Assembly: GCA_002719135.1 (NCBI GenBank)
Contig: PBGU01000006.1
Location: forward strand, 33,707-55,055
Reading direction: 5' to 3'
Length of the DNA stretch: 21,349 bases
Origin: Gammaproteobacteria bacterium
GTDB lineage: Bacteria > Pseudomonadota > Gammaproteobacteria > Pseudomonadales > Azotimanducaceae
Shown: positions 15,277 through 21,349 of the stretch, one piece after another
Numbering within the stretch: position 1 is the stretch's first letter
How the letters are laid out: the number at the start of each line of letters is the position of its first letter
Made by a program: the position numbers and the translations under genes
The notes under the pieces: model-generated
The model's input: the letters and a program-made list of their open reading frames with translations, nothing else
The model's database searches: none
Told to the model about the DNA's origin: nothing

Positions 15277-18057
15277 ATGTTTGGCCAGTCAATCCGTAAT
15301 TTGTTTGGAACTCGCAATAGCCGCGAACTCAAGCGAATGGAGAAAATGGTTGCTCGGATCAACGGTCTAGGCGCTGATTTGCTCGGATCGTCGATTCAAG
15401 ACTTAAAGTGCCGAACTGCCGAATTTCGGGAACGACACCAGAACGGTGAGTCGCTGGACGCCCTCTTGCCTGAAGCATTTGCATGTGTCCGTGAAGTTGC
15501 AGAAAGAGTGAGTGGGACACGCCACTATGACGTTCAACTTATTGGTGGGATAACGCTGCACGAGGGCGGGATTGCCGAAATGCGTACCGGCGAAGGGAAA
15601 ACGCTCGTAGCAACGTTGGCAGCGTATTTGAATGCACTTACTGGAAACGGCGTTCACATCGTTACCGTCAATGACTATCTCGCGCGCCGAGACGCAGATT
15701 GGATGGGTCCGATATACGCAGCGCTCGACATGACTGTCGGCGTGGTGCAGTCCGGTCAAGATATGGAAACGAAGCGCGCGGCGTACGCTGCTGATATTAC
15801 CTATGGGACCAATAACGAATTTGGATTCGATTACCTTCGCGACAACATGGCTTTTAGGAAAGAAGACCGATTGCAGCGACAGCTCAGCTTCGCGATTGTC
15901 GACGAGGTTGACTCGATCCTAATTGACGAAGCACGGACGCCTCTAATCATTTCGGGGCCGGCCGAAGAGAGCACCGATCTCTATCGGAAGATCAACAAAC
16001 TCGCCCCTAAATTGGTACAACAGGAGCAGGTCGAGGTCGCGTTGCCTGCGATTATGGGTGGCGAGGAAATAGAAGACACTGGTGATTTCTTTGTCGACGA
16101 AAAAAATCGTCAGGTGGAATTGACAGAACGAGGGCACCTTGCGGTTGAGGACGAGTTAAAACGCAACGGGATGCTGGGGGAGAGTGATAGTTTGTATGCG
16201 GCCTCCAATCTGGGTCTGTTACATCACGTTCAAGCCGCCCTGAAAGCACATTTTCTGTTCAAGCGTGACGTCGACTACATGGTTCGTAACGACGAAATCG
16301 TTATCGTCGACGAACACACAGGCCGCGCTCAACCCGGGCGTCGTTGGTCCGATGGTATCCATCAGGCAGTGGAAGCGAAGGAGGGGGTCTCGATACAAAA
16401 CGAAACCCAAACAGTCGCTTCAACGACCTTCCAAAATTACTTCAGGCTTTATGGAAAGCTGTCAGGTATGACGGGGACCGCGGATACGGAAGCATTCGAG
16501 TTCAAACAGATATATGGCCTAGATGTTGTAGTGATCCCAACGAACGTTCGCATGATCCGTGAGGACCGGACGGACCTCATATATCTAACGGTCGAGGAGA
16601 AATTCGAAGCAATCGTAGACGAAATACGAAAAAGCGTCGACGCAGATCAACCCGTTCTAGTCGGAACAGCGTCGATCGAATCGTCTGAGAGGATTGCCAG
16701 TGAGCTAAACCGAGCCAAGATCTCTCACAATGTGCTCAATGCCAAACAGCACGAAAGTGAAGCGGAAATTATTGCTCAGGCAGGTCGGCCAGGTGCAGTG
16801 ACTATCGCTACGAACATGGCGGGACGAGGCACCGATATAGTGCTAGGAGGTAATTGGCAAACCGAGGTGGAGAAACTTGGCCAAGAACCTGACCCGTCAA
16901 CAGTCGCTAATATCAAAGCTTCTTGGCAGGAAACTCATGACCAAGTGGTCGCCGCAGGAGGGCTACATATTGTTGGGACAGAGAGGCACGAATCCCGCAG
17001 GATCGACAATCAGTTGCGTGGCCGTGCAGGGAGGCAAGGTGATCCTGGATCCTCGCGTTTCTTTATTTCTTGGGAAGACAACTTGCTTCGAATTTTTGGA
17101 GCTGATCGGGCTCGCGGAATGCTAGATCGTGCTTATACCGAAAAGGGCGAGGCGGTGGAGGGAGCGATATTTGATCGCTCCATTGAACGTGCTCAACGTA
17201 AAGTTGAAGGGCGGAATTTTGATATTCGCAAGAATCTTCTTGAGTATGACGACGTTGCGAATGATCAACGGACTGTGATCTACCAACAACGAAATGAGTT
17301 AATGGAGGCTGTCGATATTCGCGAAATGCTAACGGACATTCGTACAGAAATTGTGGACGAAACGATCTCTGACCACATTCCGCCAGAAAGTATCGTGGAA
17401 CAGTGGGACATACCGGAGCTAGAAAAGACCTTGGTATCGGAGTTCAACTCCGCTCAGTTGCTGGGACAATTAGTTTCGAACGAAGACGAGGTCACTGAAG
17501 ACGATTTACGGCGAAGAATTACCGAACAAGTTCAGGAGGAATACGAAGAGAAAGTTCTCTCATGGAACTCGGAAGGCATAGATATGAATCGTGTCGAGAA
17601 GGAAATCATGCTCAACGTTCTTGACCAAAAGTGGAAAGAGCATTTAGGGACGATGGACCATCTTCGCCAAGGAATACATTTGCGGGCATACGCTCAAAAG
17701 CAGCCGAAGCAAGAATACAAACGAGAGTCGTTCGAACTTTTTCAGGAGATGCTTTACGGCATTAAGCGGGATGTGATTCGGATTCTATCTCGCGTCGAAT
17801 TGGACCGTGGCGAGGATCTTGGCGAGGTGGAGAGGAAGCGTCGACTCGAGAATAGTGAGCGTATGCAATTTCAGGGCTCCGAAGCCGCCAAAGCGAATAT
17901 CGATCAAATGGGTGTTTCGGGTGATGACGTAATGGCTCCCACGGCGGTAGGCAAGCCACAAACATTTGTCCGAGAGGATCGTAAGGTCGGACGTAATGAA
18001 AAGTGCCCCTGTGGTTCAGGTAAAAAATATAAACAGTGTCACGGGCGAGCAGCATAG
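15277..18057 (+). CDS. secA: Preprotein translocase ATPase SecA
   Basis: SecA is the ATPase motor that pushes preproteins through SecYEG. The 926-residue protein (E. coli 901) shows Walker A GEGKT with Lys108, the same number as in E. coli, and the DEVDSILIDEARTP Walker B region starting at Asp209. It also has the TGTAD and GTASIESSE regions, TNMAGRGTDI and GRAGRQGDPGSSRF of the second helicase lobe, and a C-terminal zinc motif with Cys910, Cys912, Cys921 and His922, used for SecB and lipid contact. The Walker residue numbers confirm the ATG at 15277, although upstream pairing to the ribosome is weak. argJ follows after 19 nt, probably cotranscribed. Confidence 0.99.
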   Translation: MFGQSIRNLFGTRNSRELKRMEKMVARINGLGADLLGSSIQDLKCRTAEFRERHQNGESLDALLPEAFACVREVAERVSGTRHYDVQLIGGITLHEGGIAEMRTGEGKTLVATLAAYLNALTGNGVHIVTVNDYLARRDADWMGPIYAALDMTVGVVQSGQDMETKRAAYAADITYGTNNEFGFDYLRDNMAFRKEDRLQRQLSFAIVDEVDSILIDEARTPLIISGPAEESTDLYRKINKLAPKLVQQEQVEVALPAIMGGEEIEDTGDFFVDEKNRQVELTERGHLAVEDELKRNGMLGESDSLYAASNLGLLHHVQAALKAHFLFKRDVDYMVRNDEIVIVDEHTGRAQPGRRWSDGIHQAVEAKEGVSIQNETQTVASTTFQNYFRLYGKLSGMTGTADTEAFEFKQIYGLDVVVIPTNVRMIREDRTDLIYLTVEEKFEAIVDEIRKSVDADQPVLVGTASIESSERIASELNRAKISHNVLNAKQHESEAEIIAQAGRPGAVTIATNMAGRGTDIVLGGNWQTEVEKLGQEPDPSTVANIKASWQETHDQVVAAGGLHIVGTERHESRRIDNQLRGRAGRQGDPGSSRFFISWEDNLLRIFGADRARGMLDRAYTEKGEAVEGAIFDRSIERAQRKVEGRNFDIRKNLLEYDDVANDQRTVIYQQRNELMEAVDIREMLTDIRTEIVDETISDHIPPESIVEQWDIPELEKTLVSEFNSAQLLGQLVSNEDEVTEDDLRRRITEQVQEEYEEKVLSWNSEGIDMNRVEKEIMLNVLDQKWKEHLGTMDHLRQGIHLRAYAQKQPKQEYKRESFELFQEMLYGIKRDVIRILSRVELDRGEDLGEVERKRRLENSERMQFQGSEAAKANIDQMGVSGDDVMAPTAVGKPQTFVREDRKVGRNEKCPCGSGKKYKQCHGRAA

Positions 18058-18076
18058 CTTCGCGAGGTTGATTTAA

Positions 18077-19291
18077 GTGTCTGTCAATTTGCCTGTTATG
18101 GGCGTACTTGAAGAGGTTCCTGGAATTACGATAGGCACAGCGGATGCCAGAATTCGCGATAACGGTCGTGACGACATCGCAGTGTTTGCTTTCGATCCTG
18201 GAGCAACCGTTGGTGGTGTGTACACACGCAACAATTACAGGGCGGCGCCCGTCGAAATCGCGTCAGCTTGTCCAGGTCCCGCCCGCGGTTTCATCGTGAA
18301 TAGCGGGAACGCCAATGCTGCGACCGGAGAGCGCGGAGTCAACAATGCTATTCAAACGTGCTCACACTTGGCTTCGCTTCTCGAGTGTGAGGTTTCAGAG
18401 GTATTACCATTCTCGACGGGAGTTATCGGCGAATTTCTTCCGATGGAAAATATTCTTGCTGCTATCGACCGGGCTCACCAAGCGCTTAGCCCCAACCATT
18501 GGGCCCAGGCAGCGGCAGCGATTATGACGACTGACACTTCTCCGAAGGGACTTTCAAATCGCTTTAAATTGGGTGGTCGTGAAGCTATTGGCACCGGAAT
18601 CGTCAAAGGTTCAGGGATGATTCGACCCGATATGGCGACGTTGTTGGCGTTCGTCGGCACGAACGCGTCGATAACTCCAGAAATTGCTCGAAGATTAACT
18701 CTCGATCTCGCAGAACTAAGCTTTAATCGTTTAACGGTCGATGGGGATACTTCGACCAACGACTCCTTTGTGGTAGTGGCGTCAGGAGCAGGAGATCACG
18801 ACACGATACATGACAATTCGTCGAGCGAGTATTTTGAGTTGTTCCATGGCCTAACTCCGATCGTTAGGGAATTGGCGATCCGGACAATACGGGATGCTGA
18901 AGGGGCGACGCGCTTTATCACCATCCATGTGCATGGAGGCCGTGATTCTTCGGAATGCATGCGGGTTGCATACACGGTTGCACACTCTCCGCTTGTCAAA
19001 ACAGCCTTGTTTGCCGGCGATCCCAATTGGGGACGTTTTTGCATGGCCATCGGTCGAGCAGGTATCAGGGATTTGGATCCATACGGGGTTTCGCTCAATT
19101 TAAATGATGTTCGCGTGGCGATAGGAGGTATGGTTTCAGACAGTTATCGCGAAGAGGATGGGGCGGAAGTTATGGCCAAAGACGAATACGACATAACGAT
19201 TGATCTCGGTCGAGGAAGCTCTCAAGAAACGATATGGACGTCGGATCTCTCGTACGAATACGTTCGCATTAATGCTGAATATCGTTCCTGA
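18077..19291 (+). CDS. argJ: Bifunctional ornithine acetyltransferase / N-acetylglutamate synthase ArgJ
   Basis: ArgJ moves the acetyl group from N-acetylornithine to glutamate, recycling it in arginine synthesis; bifunctional forms also use acetyl-CoA. The 404-residue precursor cleaves itself before a catalytic Thr. The cleavage motif is seen in GSGMIRPDMATLLAF, with Thr188 as the predicted nucleophile. FIVNSGNANAATG, TVDGDTSTND and FAGDPNWGR are other conserved blocks, and the C-terminus ends YVRINAEYRS as in the family. The GTG start at 18077 has GAGG at 18064-18067. It follows secA as in Pseudomonas and ends 6 bp from the facing yacG. Mono- or bifunctional status cannot be told from sequence alone. 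Confidence 0.96.
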   Translation: MSVNLPVMGVLEEVPGITIGTADARIRDNGRDDIAVFAFDPGATVGGVYTRNNYRAAPVEIASACPGPARGFIVNSGNANAATGERGVNNAIQTCSHLASLLECEVSEVLPFSTGVIGEFLPMENILAAIDRAHQALSPNHWAQAAAAIMTTDTSPKGLSNRFKLGGREAIGTGIVKGSGMIRPDMATLLAFVGTNASITPEIARRLTLDLAELSFNRLTVDGDTSTNDSFVVVASGAGDHDTIHDNSSSEYFELFHGLTPIVRELAIRTIRDAEGATRFITIHVHGGRDSSECMRVAYTVAHSPLVKTALFAGDPNWGRFCMAIGRAGIRDLDPYGVSLNLNDVRVAIGGMVSDSYREEDGAEVMAKDEYDITIDLGRGSSQETIWTSDLSYEYVRINAEYRS

Positions 19292-19297
19292 TCGGTA

Positions 19298-19495
19298 TTA
19301 GTCGTTCGAGTCGCTGGAATCGAGGTCGTCAAAGTTCCGTTCGCCTGGGATTGCATGTTTTTCGTCTGCCCATGCGCCGAAGTCAATCAGCCGGCATCTT
19401 TCGGAACAAAATGGGCGAAACTCGTTTTCCACCGTCCAACGTAAGACTTTCTTGCAAGTAGGACAGGGAACGATCTGGGGAGTCTTCTCAGGCAA
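19298..19495 (-). CDS. yacG: DNA gyrase inhibitor YacG (zinc-binding)
   Basis: YacG is a tiny zinc protein known in E. coli to bind GyrB and inhibit gyrase. The 65-residue product has the four zinc ligands Cys11, Cys14, Cys30 and Cys34 (CPTC and CSERC) and the family stretch RPFCSERCRLIDFGAWA, followed by an acidic tail. The only in-frame start ahead of the zinc motif is TTG at 19495, which overlaps the end of coaE by 8 nt, suggesting coupling. It is the last gene of the pilD-coaE-yacG operon, the order known from Pseudomonas. Confidence 0.93.
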   Translation of the reverse strand: MPEKTPQIVPCPTCKKVLRWTVENEFRPFCSERCRLIDFGAWADEKHAIPGERNFDDLDSSDSND

Positions 19496-20084
19496 TGGCC
19501 ATCTCTGTATAGCGCCCGTGTAGTTTTTGCACCTTGCTATCGAGCCTCAGCAATGAACCCTCGTTCAGTATGATGTCGTCGGCGAGCGCCAGTCGACCAG
19601 CCCGATCGAGCTGGCTGCCCACAATCGCCTGGGCCTCTGTTCTGGCGACTTTGTCTCGTTCCATCGTACGCTCGATCTGTACTTCAACGGCTGCATCAAC
19701 CACGAGTATGCGGTTGACGTAACCTCCGCGGGCTCTAAGAAGCGGGTTAACAACCATTGCATATATGGATTGGACGGCTTGTAACTGCCGCACCGTCCAT
19801 TCATTAATCAAAGGGTGCAACAACTTTTCCAACCAACGTCTCTCTGTCGGGTTGTCGAACACTTGTTGCCTCAGTGCCTTCCTGTCGAGATACCCGTCTG
19901 ATCCGACCACGCCGTTGCCGAAATGGCTGTATATTTTGTCGAGTGTTTGGGTGCCTGGTTCAACAACTACACGAGATGCAGTGTCGAGGTCGATGACATC
20001 TATTCCTAGGTTTGAAAATCGATCGGAAACGGCAGTCTTACCACTGCCGATCCCTCCGGTAACTGCAACGACAAATTTCGACAT
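19488..20084 (-). CDS. coaE: Dephospho-CoA kinase CoaE
   Basis: CoaE phosphorylates dephospho-CoA in the last step of coenzyme A synthesis. From the ATG at 20084 the protein has 198 residues (E. coli 206). It has the P-loop GGIGSGKT (residues 10-17), VIDLDTASR and VVEPGTQTL with the following lid, HPLI, and a C-terminal helical part with a typical NEGSLLRL stretch. The frame is open to 20276, but the extra 64 codons overlap pilD and are not CoaE-like. The ATG overlaps the pilD stop (ATGA), supporting this start and translational coupling. Confidence 0.96.
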   Translation of the reverse strand: MSKFVVAVTGGIGSGKTAVSDRFSNLGIDVIDLDTASRVVVEPGTQTLDKIYSHFGNGVVGSDGYLDRKALRQQVFDNPTERRWLEKLLHPLINEWTVRQLQAVQSIYAMVVNPLLRARGGYVNRILVVDAAVEVQIERTMERDKVARTEAQAIVGSQLDRAGRLALADDIILNEGSLLRLDSKVQKLHGRYTEMAIA

Positions 20085-20965
20085 CAAAGGGAGAAGAAAG
20101 CCGTAAGAAAATCGCTGGTCGCGAGAGTAACGCACCCTCCAATACTTAAGAAAGGTCCGAAAGGAATTGCTTGTTTCACCGACAATTTGCCCAAGGAGAT
20201 TAGAAACAAAGCATAGGCTAGTCCCAGTATTGATGCGACGAGTACGACGGTCGGCAAGGCTTGCCAGCCGAGCCAAGCCCCGAGTGCGGCCGTCAATTTG
20301 AAATCGCCATTACCCATCCCGTTCTGGCCCCGGATTAGTTTGAACACTTGGTTGATGGCCCAAAGTGACGTATAGCCGACGATCGCTCCTACTAGAGAAG
20401 ACATAGGGCGGGGGAAATCGCTAGTGTCGACATACTGGTGCGATACGATAAGCCCCAGCCAGACGAGAGGCAGCGTAATTTGATCTGGAAGCAGCATCGT
20501 TTCGATGTCGATAACTAACAGCGTTAATAAAGATGCAAGGAAGACAAAGTAAAGCAATGCCGCAATTGAATATCCCCATATCGAGATCGTTCCGATCGCC
20601 AACAGGCACGTGATGCTCTCAATCAACGGATAACGTACCGAGATTGGATTTGCACAGAGAACGCACTTGCCTCTTAGAATGACCCAGCTAATCAATGGGA
20701 CGTTGTGCCGCGGCGAGATAATGCCGTTGCAAGAAGGGCAGTGGGAGCGGGGATGGACCAGGTCAAATTTCGTTTCGGTTGAAACGTTGATGTGGAGCGC
20801 TCGTTGCGCCTCTCGGCGCGTTTTTCGCTCGAGCATTAGTGGAAGCCGGTAAATGATTACGTTTAGGAAGCTTCCGATCGCCAGAGCGACGAGTCCCACG
20901 AAAGGCAGTGTCAACCAGTCCGCTGATAGCATTTGGCTTAGATTATCTATTCCGCTGCCGGACAA
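20084..20965 (-). CDS. pilD: Type IV prepilin peptidase / N-methyltransferase PilD
   Basis: PilD is the inner-membrane aspartyl protease that cleaves and N-methylates type IV pilins and type II secretion pseudopilins. The 293-residue protein has GSFLNVIIYRLP at the first membrane segment and a cytoplasmic zinc domain with Cys76, Cys79, Cys101 and Cys104. Its catalytic aspartates are Asp153 (VIDIETMLLPD) and Asp221 (GMGNGDFK), in about seven or eight further membrane segments. The zinc domain marks the bifunctional type. The start is TTG at 20965, backed by AGGGAG nine bases upstream; ATG at 20932 is the alternative. pilB and pilC, its usual upstream partners, are not here. Confidence 0.95.
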   Translation of the reverse strand: MSGSGIDNLSQMLSADWLTLPFVGLVALAIGSFLNVIIYRLPLMLERKTRREAQRALHINVSTETKFDLVHPRSHCPSCNGIISPRHNVPLISWVILRGKCVLCANPISVRYPLIESITCLLAIGTISIWGYSIAALLYFVFLASLLTLLVIDIETMLLPDQITLPLVWLGLIVSHQYVDTSDFPRPMSSLVGAIVGYTSLWAINQVFKLIRGQNGMGNGDFKLTAALGAWLGWQALPTVVLVASILGLAYALFLISLGKLSVKQAIPFGPFLSIGGCVTLATSDFLTAFFSL

Positions 20966-20974
20966 ATATTCGCA

Positions 20975-20980
20975 CTCCCT
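20975..20980 (-). promoter_or_regulatory. Ribosome binding site supporting the TTG start of pilD
   Basis: On the minus strand the sequence reads AGGGAG, then a 9-nt spacer, then TTG at 20965. This is the best Shine-Dalgarno match in the window and decides for the TTG start over the internal ATG at 20932. Confidence 0.7.
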
Positions 20981-21209
20981 AAAAATGGGGTTACTCTCAA
21001 GATAACGCCAATGGGTTATACGGAAGCTATATGGATTTCTAAGACTCGAATATTAGTCCTATTGGCTTCCCGGTCCTATTTTCCTTTTTTGCAGCAGTGA
21101 TGAAGTAAAAGATCACTCTTTAACCTATATGACGGTCGACGCCGATGATTAATAGTGGAAGGCGTCAAATTGTCATAAAGAAAGAAGGTCCGCGGCGTGA
21201 ATCTCATTA

Positions 21210-21238
21210 TTGAGGAACACTTGTTGAGACGTTAAGCT
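21210..21238 (+). promoter_or_regulatory. Possible promoter for tRNA-Thr
   Basis: TTGAGG (21210-21215) could be a -35 box and TAAGCT (21233-21238) a -10 box with a 17-bp spacer. The GC-rich stretch just after it resembles the discriminator of stable-RNA promoters under stringent control. Both boxes are imperfect, so this is tentative. The rest of the 286-bp spacer between pilD and the tRNA shows no gene, only two short inverted repeats (21096-21117 and 21138-21166). Confidence 0.35.
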
Positions 21239-21251
21239 TCGCGCCGCCTGC

Positions 21252-21327
<76 letters not shown>

Positions 21328-21349
21328 GCTGTCAACGCGAACGCGAAGC

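Noticed and set aside
20085..20276. Upstream extension of CoaE
   Set aside because: It lies wholly inside pilD in another frame; the ATG at 20084 precedes the P-loop by the usual distance.

Overview
The window carries a classic dcw (division and cell wall) cluster with its usual gammaproteobacterial flanks. It suggests a gammaproteobacterium outside the Enterobacterales. The reasons are gene order (RNase P RNA before mraZ; DciA/DUF721 divergent from secA where enterics have secM; secA-argJ; pilD-coaE-yacG; a tRNA-Thr near the pil locus), a MurE with the DNPR motif of meso-diaminopimelate enzymes, an LpxC (lipopolysaccharide outer membrane) and a SecA with a C-terminal zinc motif. Genus cannot be told from this sequence. 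Base composition is near balanced and even, with no sign of recent transfer and no insertion sequence, phage gene or CRISPR array.

Layout. Positions 1-207 are the 3' half of the RNase P RNA gene. Positions 208-509 are non-coding and hold a good sigma70-type promoter (TTGACA, 17 bp, TAGGGT) followed at once by a run of 10-bp repeats that looks like the MraZ operator. Positions 510-13384 form one tight plus-strand run: mraZ, rsmH, ftsL, ftsI, murE, mraY, murD, ftsW, murC, ftsQ, ftsA, ftsZ. Most junctions from rsmH to murC are overlapping start/stop codons. After a 225-bp gap comes lpxC, then minus-strand dciA, then plus-strand secA and argJ. A minus-strand operon pilD-coaE-yacG runs back toward argJ. 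The window ends with a tRNA-Thr(CGT).

How they work together. MurC, MurD and MurE add the first three stem-peptide amino acids to UDP-MurNAc. MraY loads the precursor onto undecaprenyl phosphate. FtsW and FtsI polymerise and crosslink septal peptidoglycan. FtsL and FtsQ join them to the divisome, and FtsA tethers the FtsZ ring. MraZ is the local repressor and RsmH a 16S rRNA methylase. LpxC commits to lipid A, SecA drives export, DciA loads the replicative helicase, ArgJ makes arginine precursors, and CoaE makes coenzyme A.

The most notable point is what is missing. murF (between murE and mraY), murG (between ftsW and murC), and murB and ddl (between murC and ftsQ) are all absent, and the junctions are clean overlaps or 1-nt gaps with no remnants. 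I found no clearly new system. The best leads are this pruned dcw cluster, the extended MraZ operator, a Gln in place of Asn in the FtsI SxN motif, and heavy use of TTG start codons.
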